From the NCBI GenBank assembly GCA_002439805.1, contig DJPQ01000085.1:12881-76880 (forward strand): a stretch of 64,000 nt of DNA, given 5' to 3'. Of this stretch, positions 16,870-24,475 are shown one piece after another. Source of the stretch: Bacteroidales bacterium UBA6408. GTDB taxonomy: Bacteria > Bacteroidota > Bacteroidia > Bacteroidales > UBA932. How positions within the stretch are numbered: position 1 is the stretch's first letter; the number at the start of each line of letters is the position of its first letter. A model generated the notes under the pieces. It did not search any database. It had not been told where the DNA came from and saw only the letters and a program-made list of their open reading frames with translations. The translations under genes were made by a program, and so were the position numbers.

Positions 16870-18582
16870 ATGAGACTGAAGATTTCGCGTGAAACGCTGA
16901 TGATATGGGGACTGATTTTGCTGTTCTCGGTGATGATGTCCATGCCTTTTCTGCTGCCGCATTGCAGCTGGATGGCACTTGTGGGATTCGTGCCGCTTCT
17001 ATGCGCAGAGAGGCTGCTGACACTGACGGGGCGCCGTCATGTCTGGCTTTATCTCTATGCCGCATTTGTGCTCTGGAACGCCTTCACGACTTTCTGGGTG
17101 TGCAACGCGACCGTGGGCGGGGGAATCGCCGCAGTGCTGCTGAACTCGCTTCAGATGCTGGTCGTTTTTCTGCTTTTTCGGGGTTCGCGCAGGGTCTTCC
17201 GGGGTGTGCTGCCCTACATTTTCCTCGCGGCCGCGTGGATAGCATGGGAAAAGGCATATTTCGGATGGGACATTTCCTGGCCGTGGCTGGTTCTCGGCAA
17301 CGCATTCGCGAGGACACCGGCTCTCGTCCAGTGGTACGACGTCACGGGAACTCTCGGCGGTTCGCTCTGGGTCTGGGCCTGCAACCTCGGAGTCTTCGGA
17401 CTTCTTGTCCGGCTTTCCGACGGGGAATGGTTCGGCCGCAGGCTGGCTGACGGAAGCTGGCGAGGCTTCTCCCCTAAGGCCCGTGTCGTCTATTCGCTCA
17501 GTCTCGTCATTGTCTTCCTCGGCCCAGTGGCATGGTCGCTCAGCAAGTGGTTCTCTTCCGCCTGCGAGCCGTCCGAAACCATCGACGTGCTGGTGGCGCA
17601 GCCGAACATCGACCCCTACCACAAGTTCGAGGCGATGACGCAGACCCGGCAGAATGACCTGCTGGAGGAACTGATAACGCCGGAACTGATTGATTACAGG
17701 CGCTCTTTTGAGAGCGATTCTCTGTGGTGCGGGGATGCCTCCGTGCCCGGACTTCTCGTGCTCGCCCCCGAGACATTCACCTCTGACGTGACGACGAACT
17801 TTCTTGGAGCAAGCCCTACGCTTAACAGGTTCAAGAATCTGCTCGGGGACTATCCCGGCGTGAATATGCTTCTAGGGGCATCGACCTACACCCGCATCGA
17901 GTCCGCTGCACGCCCGTCACTGACCTCGCGGCAGATTACCGACGGCCTCTGGTATGAGTCGCACAATTCCGCCCTGATGATTGACGGCAGCGGCCGCGAC
18001 GAGATTTTCCACAAGACCAAGCTGGTCGTCGCGGTGGAGAAGCTTCCCTATCCTGTTGTCTTCGACCCGATTGACCGGGCGCTCGGCGGCGTGATGGGAC
18101 GCTGCATAGGGCAGGACGAGATTTCGCTTCTGCATTTCCGCGCGGCTGACAGGAGCGGAACCGTTTATGACGTGCCTCTCGGGTGCGCAGTCTGCTATGA
18201 ATCTGTCTATGGGGACTATTGCCGAGGATATGTGCTCAAGGGTGCCCGTGCCCTGACTATCATTACCAACGACGCATGGTGGGGCGACACTCCGGGCTAC
18301 CGTCAGCATCTGAGCTATGCGTCTCTCCGCGCCATAGAGACCCGCCGCGCCATCGCCCGCTGCGGCAACACCGGCATTTCAGGCCTTATCGACAGCCGTG
18401 GCCGCATAGTGGAGCAGGGACCGTGGTGGCGGCCGGCCACCCTCCGTTTCCAACTTCCCCTGAGCGACGACCTCACCTTCTTCGTCACCCACGGTGACAT
18501 CACCGGCCGCCTCTGCACCTTCACCTTCCTCCTTCTCCTCGCCGCCGCCCTTGTCAAGATTGTAACAAGGCTATCACATTAG
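16870..18582 (+). CDS. lnt: Apolipoprotein N-acyltransferase
   Basis: 570 residues from ATG 16870; a TTG 12 bases upstream in frame is less likely. Six to seven transmembrane helices fill the first 230 residues, and a periplasmic nitrilase-like domain follows. It carries the catalytic triad: Glu in VLAPETF (about 301), Lys in FHKTKLV (about 383) and Cys in CAVCYESVYG (about 442). A final C-terminal helix (FTFLLLLAAALVKI) returns to the membrane. It adds the third acyl chain to diacylated lipoproteins, consistent with the many lipoproteins encoded nearby. Promoter TAACTTTG at 16794. Confidence 0.93.
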   Translation: MRLKISRETLMIWGLILLFSVMMSMPFLLPHCSWMALVGFVPLLCAERLLTLTGRRHVWLYLYAAFVLWNAFTTFWVCNATVGGGIAAVLLNSLQMLVVFLLFRGSRRVFRGVLPYIFLAAAWIAWEKAYFGWDISWPWLVLGNAFARTPALVQWYDVTGTLGGSLWVWACNLGVFGLLVRLSDGEWFGRRLADGSWRGFSPKARVVYSLSLVIVFLGPVAWSLSKWFSSACEPSETIDVLVAQPNIDPYHKFEAMTQTRQNDLLEELITPELIDYRRSFESDSLWCGDASVPGLLVLAPETFTSDVTTNFLGASPTLNRFKNLLGDYPGVNMLLGASTYTRIESAARPSLTSRQITDGLWYESHNSALMIDGSGRDEIFHKTKLVVAVEKLPYPVVFDPIDRALGGVMGRCIGQDEISLLHFRAADRSGTVYDVPLGCAVCYESVYGDYCRGYVLKGARALTIITNDAWWGDTPGYRQHLSYASLRAIETRRAIARCGNTGISGLIDSRGRIVEQGPWWRPATLRFQLPLSDDLTFFVTHGDITGRLCTFTFLLLLAAALVKIVTRLSH

Positions 18583-18780
18583 ATTTAACATCTGTTGCTT
18601 AGTTGTCAAGGAATTCTTTACAACTGAAGGTGCAAGACTGTTAACAATATTCATGTGGACAAGGCGCATCAGCGCCGTGCGTAGCGCAACGAAACGTGGC
18701 AATGTGGGATGGCGTTCCACGAAGCACGACTTCCCCTACAAAGGGGACGGGAGGGGTGTATGTAAAGCGGGAGGGGGATT
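18583..18780. other. Structured intergenic stretch, no gene seen
   Basis: 198 bases between convergent lnt and the RHH gene. It holds several small hairpins: AGTTGT...ACAACT around 18600-18625, GGCGC-ATCA-GCGCC, CGTGG...CCACG, and CCCCT-ACAA-AGGGG near 18730. No T-run terminator is obvious. No open frame with coding character was found. Confidence 0.4.
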
Positions 18781-19032
18781 TTAAAAGAGGGTCGGCTGGT
18801 TTTCGTCGAGGACGCTGAGGACGCGGAGCATGACGGATTCGCGGATGAGGGCGGAGCGGGAGCGGACCTTGAACTTGGTGCTGTAGAGGCGTATGGCGGC
18901 GAGCTCGGAGTCGTTCAGATAGATGACCTGACGATGTTTCCTTGCGGGCGCAGCCGGACGGAGAGAGGGCTGAGTGCCTGGCTTTGCCTTTCCGTTGCCG
19001 CTGCTGCTTCCTTTTTTAGCCTTTTTTGCCAT
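18781..19032 (-). CDS. Ribbon-helix-helix domain protein
   Basis: 83 residues from the ATG at 19032. A Lys/Gly/Ser-rich basic tail (about 35 residues) precedes RQVIYLNDSELAAIRLYSTKFKVRSRSALIRESVML, which has the strand-helix-helix pattern of a ribbon-helix-helix DNA-binding fold. The frame continues upstream to a TTG at 19074, but that extension contains the TAAATTTG promoter motif, so the ATG at 19032 or 19044 is the real start. It is divergent from the porin gene and may be a dimeric DNA-binding regulator. The target is unknown. Confidence 0.65.
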   Translation of the reverse strand: MAKKAKKGSSSGNGKAKPGTQPSLRPAAPARKHRQVIYLNDSELAAIRLYSTKFKVRSRSALIRESVMLRVLSVLDENQPTLF

Positions 19033-19061
19033 GTCTTTCTGCATTTTAGCATAGTGAGCGC

Positions 19062-19110
19062 CAAATTTAGCCAAAAATTATCGCATTATGAAAATTTTGC
19101 GCTACATTTG
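19062..19110. promoter_or_regulatory. Divergent promoters for the RHH gene and the porin gene
   Basis: TAAATTTG on the minus strand (19062-19069) and TACATTTG on the plus strand (19103-19110) face apart, fitting the Bacteroidota -7 consensus. The porin transcript has a leader of about 65 bases. Confidence 0.6.
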
Positions 19111-19182
19111 CACCCGATGTCGCCGAAACTGCGGCGACGTCGTTGTGAAAACGGATTTGTACATACAAAATTGAAGAATATC

Positions 19183-19749
19183 ATGAAAAAGTTTATTTTG
19201 ACTGCGGCACTGACAGTTTTCGTCGCAGCTGCTGTAGTCGCGCAGCCACGCGCAATCGGAGGCCGTCTCGGCTATGGTATCGAGTTCTCCTACCAGCACT
19301 CGGTAGGTTCGTCCAACATGATTCAGGCGGAGCTTTCATTTCCGGGCTTTGTCGGCGGAATAGGTGCGGCCGCAACATATGACTGGATTTTTCCTATCAC
19401 CTCATGGACCGAAAGGGGCGAATGGAACTGGTATGCCGGCGTCGGAGCCGGACTCGGGTTCGGCTGGCCGAATGTTGACAAGGCAACGATTGGAGGAGTG
19501 ACCTCCCGGGTAAGTTCCAACTGGTTCAACATCGGCGTCGCCGGACGAATCGGCGTGGAGTACAATTTCTGGTTTCCGCTTCAGCTCTCGTTTGACTGGC
19601 GTCCGCTTTTCGGCCCGTCAATTTCCTGGACGAACTCTTCTGTCAAGGGCGGCGGATATGACCAGTCCTCACATGAGACTTCGGCAGGATTTTATGCCGG
19701 GGGACTCTATGCCGGAGCCATCTGCCTCGGAGTCCGCTACAAATTCTAG
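19183..19749 (+). CDS. Small porin-family outer-membrane protein
   Basis: 188 residues from ATG 19183. It has a Sec signal peptide (MKKFILTAALTVFVAAAVVAQ). Alternating hydrophobic strands and aromatic girdles follow (GYGIEFSYQ, EWNWYAGVGAGLGFGW, GVEYNFWFPLQLSFDWRPL), and it ends in a C-terminal RYKF. This is the pattern of small eight-strand beta-barrels of the outer-membrane-protein beta-barrel family. No substrate can be named. The frame is open back to 18934, but the upstream part lacks coding character and precedes the promoter. Copy C of the stem-loop element starts three bases after the stop. Confidence 0.75.
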   Translation: MKKFILTAALTVFVAAAVVAQPRAIGGRLGYGIEFSYQHSVGSSNMIQAELSFPGFVGGIGAAATYDWIFPITSWTERGEWNWYAGVGAGLGFGWPNVDKATIGGVTSRVSSNWFNIGVAGRIGVEYNFWFPLQLSFDWRPLFGPSISWTNSSVKGGGYDQSSHETSAGFYAGGLYAGAICLGVRYKF

Positions 19750-19751
19750 TC

Positions 19752-19870
19752 GGGGCGAAGAAAAAGCGGCCTGCGGCGTTGCATGTGAATTTCAAATCCT
19801 CACAACCATCAGGTTGCTCCGGTGTTGAAATCCCCGGTGCGCCTTGCATCCCATCTTTTTCTTCATCCCC
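19752..19870 (+). repeat. Dispersed stem-loop element, copy C (downstream of the porin gene)
   Basis: The outer arms GGGGCGAAGAAAAAG and CTTTTTCTTCATCCCC pair with a small internal mismatch. The inner stem is ATTTCAA/TTGAAAT. The apical hairpin CAACC-ATCA-GGTTG is conserved, with CTCCGG in place of CTGCGG. The basal blocks CTGCGGCGTTG and GCGCCTTGCATCCCATC are conserved. Same orientation as the upstream gene. Confidence 0.85.
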
Positions 19871-19903
19871 TCTTTCTTAAGATTATCCTTTTGGAATGCT
19901 TCT

Positions 19904-19935
19904 AAAGCGGCAGCAATTTGTGCTGCCGCTTTTTT
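19904..19935. terminator. Strong bidirectional terminator
   Basis: AAAGCGGCAGCA (19904-19915) pairs perfectly with TGCTGCCGCTTT (19921-19932) around a 5-base loop, with T-runs on both strands. It serves the rightward porin transcript and the leftward HigA-like relic. Confidence 0.9.
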
Positions 19936-19938
19936 AGA

Positions 19939-20254
19939 TTACCAAAGCGTCACGCGCCCGTATCTGCCCATGTCGAATGCCGCTGAAATATCCATCGCCT
20001 TAAATACTTTTGCGATGGTGACGAATGTGAGATTGTGCCCGTTTTCAATCCTTGAGACTTGTGCCCGCTTCACTCCTATCAGTTCGCCTAACTGTTCTTG
20101 AGTCAGATTTTTGGACTGTCGTGCCCGCCGTATCGCTTCTCCCATAAGAAATGAATTCATTTTCCTCTTCATAAGCATCCCGGTCTGAAGTCCCCTTGAT
20201 GCCGATGACCCTGTCGAGGGCTTCATCTTCTGTGTAAAACTTAGTCTTTTTCAT
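19939..20254 (-). pseudogene. HigA-like antitoxin, frameshifted
   Basis: Two overlapping frames together make one antitoxin. The first, from ATG 20254, reads MKKTKFYTEDEALDRVIGIK then GTSDRDAYEEE, the typical start of HigA-type antitoxins. After a run of four A bases (20160-20163, minus strand) the match continues in another frame as MNSFLMGEAIRRARQSKN and LTQEQLGELIGVKRAQVSRI, the XRE helix-turn-helix. Removing one A restores a single frame. No toxin gene is visible upstream. It could be a recent disabling insertion, a frameshift site or a sequencing error; alternatively the second frame alone (75-79 residues) might still make an HTH protein. Confidence 0.75.
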
Positions 20255-20268
20255 TTTGTGCCTGCCTT

Positions 20269-20302
20269 TTTGTGTATAGTCTGGGCTAAAATTGTATATT
20301 TG
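20269..20302 (+). promoter_or_regulatory. Promoter-like motif upstream of the R-M relic
   Basis: TTTG at 20269-20272 and TATATTTG at 20295-20302, with 22-base spacing, on the plus strand. It would give a leader of about 115 bases before the ATG at 20426. Confidence 0.45.
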
Positions 20303-20425
20303 TACGCAAGAATCATGCAGTGGGCTATATGACTTGATTGTAAACGGGAGACGGGCGGTAGATAATTCAAATTTTACAGAAATGGAGCGGCAACTTGTCC
20401 CTCCCACCGACAATAATATTAGGAA

Positions 20426-21651
20426 ATGAGCGATAAAAGAAGGACTTATATAACTTTGTTCAGCAGTGCTGGAGTCGGCTGTTATGGCTTCAAATTAAAT
20501 GGTTTTGAGTGCATTGCGACAAACGAATTGCTGGATGCAAGAATGGCTGTGCAGAAGGCCAATCATAAGTGTAAATATGAATCCGGCTACATCGGCGGTG
20601 ACATTGCGGCTGAAGATACCCATAAAAGACTCTTTAATGAAATTGATATGTGGAAAGAAAAAGAGGGTATTTCTCAGGTAGATGTTGTCTTTGCAACTCC
20701 TCCTTGTCAAGGTATGTCAACAGCCAATTATAAGAAGGCTGATAATGAGCAAGTAAGAAACTCATTGGTAGTGCAGGCAGTTAAGCTCATTTCCCTGATT
20801 CAGCCGAAAATATTTATCTTTGAGAATGTGCGTGCATTTATGAATACGGTTATTTCTATGTATATGAAAGCGGTGTGGTATTCCGGAGGTAAAGGGCAAG
20901 GCCTTAATGAGTTCCGTAGAGAGATGCTGGAGGATACAAGAATTTCCATTTTCTCGGATTACCCGGATCCGAAAGTCTGTCATATTGATGGAATCAGTCT
21001 TCGCGGTGGCGTATGTGCTTTTCTGTGGGATGCTGTTCATAACGGAAAATGTAAATTTATCAGCCACATAAATGAAAAGGTTTACGAGAGCACTAGGTTC
21101 CTAAAGACTGACGGAGAGGGCATCTTAATCAGGTATTCGCAGGGCCTTGGCATCCTTAGGAAAGTAAAGGAAAAGAGGGAGGATGTGTTCAGTGATTGTG
21201 TGTCAAGGAGAGATCCGTTTGGACTTGGTGATGTTTTTGACACTTATATGCCCAAGCCAACATCGGAATGTACAATCAAACTATATTGTGTAAAAAAGAG
21301 GATTGGGTTGTGGCGAAGGCGAGTCCCGGGGAGGACACATTGCCACATTCGGTCATTAGTGCGCCAGTCTTATCTGAACCCAATTCAGTCTGTACGAACG
21401 GCTTGCTTGTAGTCAAGGCATTTGATTCCAAAAGAGAGGCTCTAAATCTCATCGACTATATGCATACAAGTTTTTTCAGATTTATGATGCTGCTGGCAAA
21501 GAATGGACATAATCTGACCAATAATGTCTATCGGTATGTGCCGGTGGTCGATTTGTCCAGAAAATGGACTGATGCAGAACTTTTCGAAAGATATGGTATC
21601 ACCGAGCCGGAGCAGGATTTTATAAGGAGTGTAATCAAAGACATCCATTAG
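20426..21651 (+). pseudogene. Chimeric, decayed restriction-modification relic (m5C methylase fused to Eco57I-like part)
   Basis: Residues 1 to about 145 are the N-terminal part of a cytosine-5 DNA methyltransferase: motif I TLFSSAGVGCYGF, motif IV ATPPCQGMSTANYKK (catalytic Cys near 92) and motif VI FENVRAF. The target-recognition and C-terminal motifs are missing. From about residue 150 (WYSGGKGQGLNEFRREMLED) the sequence switches, in frame, to the C-terminal part of an Eco57I-type restriction/methylase protein. Near 21290-21305, at a six-A run, the frame is lost and the match resumes in another frame from about 21310 (DWVVAKASPGEDTLPHSVI) to 21651. About 20 expected residues are also missing there. 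This is best read as a deletion joining two genes of one R-M locus. The stretch is AT-rich against its neighbours, suggesting transfer. Confidence 0.75.
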
Positions 21652-21660
21652 TGGAATTGT

Positions 21661-23052
21661 TTATTCATTTTCGAGCGAAAAATACCGCCGGAGGATGATT
21701 CCGTGGCTGTCGGTTTCGACGAGGAGGGGAAGGGCGGTGAGGTCGAAGCTGTCGAGGAGACGGGAGAAAGTTTCGGGAGAGCTGGACTGGATGTCGTCGA
21801 TGCTGATGGAGAGGGTGTTGATGTTCAGAGACTTGGCAGCCTTGAGCTCGGCCTCGCACTGGTGGCAGCCGGTGGTGTGGAGGATGATGACTGTTCTGCC
21901 GTTGATTTCCCTCTCTTCCTTGCGCGTTGAGGACGGTCGCCTCGGGTGAAGTCTTCCGGGGGCGTGGCTGAGGCGGTCGAGGCGGTAGGTTCGTGGCCTG
22001 CGGCCGTTGAGGGATGCGCGGGCTTTAATCGGGGCTATTTTTGTGCCTGGACGCGCCTTTGAAAGCAGGTCCTTCTGGATTTGAGCGAAGTTTACTACCA
22101 TAAGCGAGTCTTCGGCTGTGTTGAACGGAGAATTCTCGCAGAGGATGCGGGTGTCGATGAGATATTCGAGGGCGTTCTTCGCGTCTTCGCCCCGGAGCGG
22201 AACCAACTGGTAGAACAGGTCGGTGACGGCGGCCTTCTCTCGCCTTGTCCGCTCGTTAAGCAGGGTCTCCAGAGATTCTGTGTCCAGCATTCGGCCGATG
22301 ACCGTACCGTCCGTGCCGATGAGGAACATCCTCGGGGTGGCGGTTACGGAATATTTGCGGCGGAAATCCGATGCGTCGGCAGGGTCGCAGAGGTGCCGCG
22401 CATTCGGAATCCCGTTGAAACGGGTCATGAGAAATTCCTTCCATTTGACGGTGTCGTCTCCGATGTAGAAAGTCACGAGTGCGCAGTCGTTTCGGCGGTG
22501 GAAGAAGTCTTCGAGCCTTATGCTCTCTATCTTGCATTTCGCGCAGTCCGTGTCATAGAACCAGAGTACCGTCGGCTTTGTGGTGCTGAAACCTTCGAGT
22601 CCGGCTTCCTGGAGCAGCGGAGCATTCGCGCCGAGAAGGGACGAACGGTTGAAGTCGGCGTAACTGCGGATGTCGGCAAGCGTGCTGTCCGGCAATCCGG
22701 TAATGCTATGGTTCCTGTCGGGTTGTCCGATGCCGTCGGCGGAACTTTCCGGCGCCTGACCGGCATCGCCAAGAATCCACCTGTCTGCGACATGGACGGC
22801 GACATTCTCGTCCCCCATCAGCTTCGAGTCGCGGAAGTGCCTGAAGACCTTCAGCGCAGTCCCGGACACGGACGCGGAGTCGCAGCTGCCGAGAATGAAG
22901 TCGCATTCCTCGATTTTTGCGGGGATGTCGTAGCCGTCGAGCGCGGCCAGATACTCTCTGAGAACCTCGTCGCGGGTCTGGGCCACTGCCGCTATGCAGA
23001 ATGTAAGGCAGCTGATTGTCACTGCGCAAAGATGTCTCACTCCGTTAGACAT
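21661..23052 (-). CDS. Exported protein with two thioredoxin-like domains
   Basis: 463 residues. A signal peptide (residues 1-24, ending AAVAQ) is followed by a helical region of about 130 residues. A thioredoxin-like domain then carries WFYDTDCAKCKIE (CxxC) and the cis-Pro region VTATPRMFLIG. After an Arg/Pro-rich linker (residues about 350-380) a second one carries ILHTTGCHQCEAE (CxxC) and LTALPLLVE. It resembles TlpA/DUF5106-type periplasmic oxidoreductases of Bacteroidota. It ends 9 bases from the convergent R-M relic and follows coaD with a 12-base gap, so it probably belongs to the ung-coaD transcript. The unusual Arg-rich linker is worth checking for a sequencing frameshift. Confidence 0.7.
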   Translation of the reverse strand: MSNGVRHLCAVTISCLTFCIAAVAQTRDEVLREYLAALDGYDIPAKIEECDFILGSCDSASVSGTALKVFRHFRDSKLMGDENVAVHVADRWILGDAGQAPESSADGIGQPDRNHSITGLPDSTLADIRSYADFNRSSLLGANAPLLQEAGLEGFSTTKPTVLWFYDTDCAKCKIESIRLEDFFHRRNDCALVTFYIGDDTVKWKEFLMTRFNGIPNARHLCDPADASDFRRKYSVTATPRMFLIGTDGTVIGRMLDTESLETLLNERTRREKAAVTDLFYQLVPLRGEDAKNALEYLIDTRILCENSPFNTAEDSLMVVNFAQIQKDLLSKARPGTKIAPIKARASLNGRRPRTYRLDRLSHAPGRLHPRRPSSTRKEEREINGRTVIILHTTGCHQCEAELKAAKSLNINTLSISIDDIQSSSPETFSRLLDSFDLTALPLLVETDSHGIILRRYFSLENE

Positions 23053-23064
23053 GACAGGTTGTTT

Positions 23065-23547
23065 TCAAAGTTTTACCCCTTCCGGGATGAAGGCGGACCA
23101 GTCGCCGCCGTGCTTGATGATGTCGCGGACGGCGGTGGAGGAGATGTGGGCATACTCCTGCGCCGTGGGGATGATGATAGTCTCGATGTCCGGGGCTATG
23201 CGGCGGTTCGCGTCGGCGATGGAACGCTCGGTCTCGAAGTCAATCATGTTCCTGACGCCGCGCACGATGTGGCGGATGCCGAGCCTGTGGCATAAATCGA
23301 CGGTGAGGCAGTCGTAGGCAAGTGCCGTCACGCCCTCAAGCCCTCCGGTGGCCTCATGGATGATTTCCAGCCTTTTCTCATTGTCGTAGAACCCTCGCTT
23401 GTCGCTGTTGATTCCGACCGCCACCACAACTTCGTCGAACATCGTCAGTGCACGTTTCAATATGTTGAGATGTCCTGCCGTGAACGGGTCGAACGAGCCG
23501 GGGAACAATGCCTTGCGGGTCGTATGCTGTTTCGTGTCCATATCCAT
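23065..23547 (-). CDS. coaD: Phosphopantetheine adenylyltransferase
   Basis: 160 residues from ATG 23547 (or 23541). The T/HxGH nucleotide-binding motif is in FPGSFDPFTAGHLNILKRAL, and the ISSTAVRD motif is near the C-terminus (AQEYAHISSTAVRDIIKHGG). It transfers AMP from ATP to 4'-phosphopantetheine, the penultimate step of coenzyme A synthesis. An upstream extension of the open frame to 23796 overlaps ung and is not expected to be translated. It lies between ung and the double-thioredoxin gene on the same strand. Confidence 0.95.
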   Translation of the reverse strand: MDMDTKQHTTRKALFPGSFDPFTAGHLNILKRALTMFDEVVVAVGINSDKRGFYDNEKRLEIIHEATGGLEGVTALAYDCLTVDLCHRLGIRHIVRGVRNMIDFETERSIADANRRIAPDIETIIIPTAQEYAHISSTAVRDIIKHGGDWSAFIPEGVKL

Positions 23548-23653
23548 TGTCTTGTCTTGGAATATTATGTTGTTGTAAGGGAATGCGTCATCTTGGAATA
23601 TGTTGTCTGTGAATGTTTTGCTGTCGCCGTGCCGGATGCGAAATGAGCCGCCG

Positions 23654-24322
23654 TCACAGCCGCCAGTCAATCGGCTCCATACCGTGCGCTGCGAGCCATT
23701 CATTTGCCTTTGAGAAATGCCGGCATCCGAAGAACGCTCCGCGTGCAAGAGGGGAGGGGTGAGCCGCTTCGAGCACGAGGTGCTTGTTCCCGTCAATCAG
23801 TCCCCGCTTGCTTCTGGCGAAATTTCCCCAGAGCATAAAAACAACTCCGTCGCAGTTGTCGGATATACAGCGTATTACAGCGTCCGTGAATGTCTCCCAG
23901 CCAATCTTGCTGTGAGAGGCGGGCGAACCGGCGCGCACCGTGAGAACCGCGTTCAGCAAAAGCACACCCTGCCTCGCCCAGCTCTCAAGGTTAGGCCGTC
24001 CGGACATCTGCACCCCGAGGTCGTCGCTGATTTCCTTAAAGATATTCTTCAGCGACGGCGGGGCCGGGACACCGTCAGGAACAGAGAAGGACAGACCCAT
24101 GGCCTGTCCGTAGCCGTGATACGGGTCCTGCCCAAGTATCACGACCTTCACTCTGTCGAGCGGAGTAAGCTCGAATGCTCTGAAGATGTCCCTGCCGGGA
24201 GGAAAGACCGTCGCTCCGGCCGCCTTTTCGGCATGAAGATACTTCACGAGCCCGGCGAAATACGGCTTCACGAACTCCGCCGCCAGCGCCTCCTTCCAGG
24301 ATTCTTCAATCTTTACCTCCAT
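23654..24322 (-). CDS. ung: Uracil-DNA glycosylase (family 1)
   Basis: 222 residues, the normal length. The water-activating motif is VILGQDPYHGYGQAMGLSFS, with the catalytic Asp at about residue 66. The DNA-intercalation motif is EAAHPSPLARGAFFGCRHF, with the conserved His. It removes uracil from DNA in base-excision repair. The start MEVKIEESW is typical. It lies 147 bases after lon on the same strand, with copy D of the stem-loop element between them, and upstream of coaD. Confidence 0.97.
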   Translation of the reverse strand: MEVKIEESWKEALAAEFVKPYFAGLVKYLHAEKAAGATVFPPGRDIFRAFELTPLDRVKVVILGQDPYHGYGQAMGLSFSVPDGVPAPPSLKNIFKEISDDLGVQMSGRPNLESWARQGVLLLNAVLTVRAGSPASHSKIGWETFTDAVIRCISDNCDGVVFMLWGNFARSKRGLIDGNKHLVLEAAHPSPLARGAFFGCRHFSKANEWLAAHGMEPIDWRL

Positions 24323-24367
24323 AATTTTTCAATCTTTACATCAATGATAAATAAGTTGGTGTTTGGC

Positions 24368-24475
24368 GCATAAAAAGATGGGATGCAAGGCGGATGGTGC
24401 AGATGAATACCGCAGCAACCTGATGGTTGTGAGGATTTCATCAAGACATCCAACGCAGCAGACCGCTTTTTATGC
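24368..24475 (-). repeat. Dispersed stem-loop element, copy D (downstream of lon)
   Basis: Read on the minus strand, the outer arms GCATAAAAAG and CTTTTTATGC pair perfectly, and one step further with a single mismatch. The middle stem is GGATG/CATCC and the inner stem GATGAA/TTCATC. The apical hairpin CAACC-ATCA-GGTTG is conserved. The TAA stop of lon (24470-24472) is inside the outer 5' arm. Confidence 0.88.

Noticed and set aside
19752..19870. Could the dispersed elements be insertion sequences or classic MITEs?
   Set aside because: No transposase and no consistent target-site duplication seen; arms differ by locus and orientation always follows the upstream gene. A MITE origin is not fully excluded.
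20255..20425. HigB/RelE toxin upstream of the antitoxin relic
   Set aside because: Neither frame on the minus strand shows RelE-like motifs; the stretch is a promoter region for the plus-strand relic.
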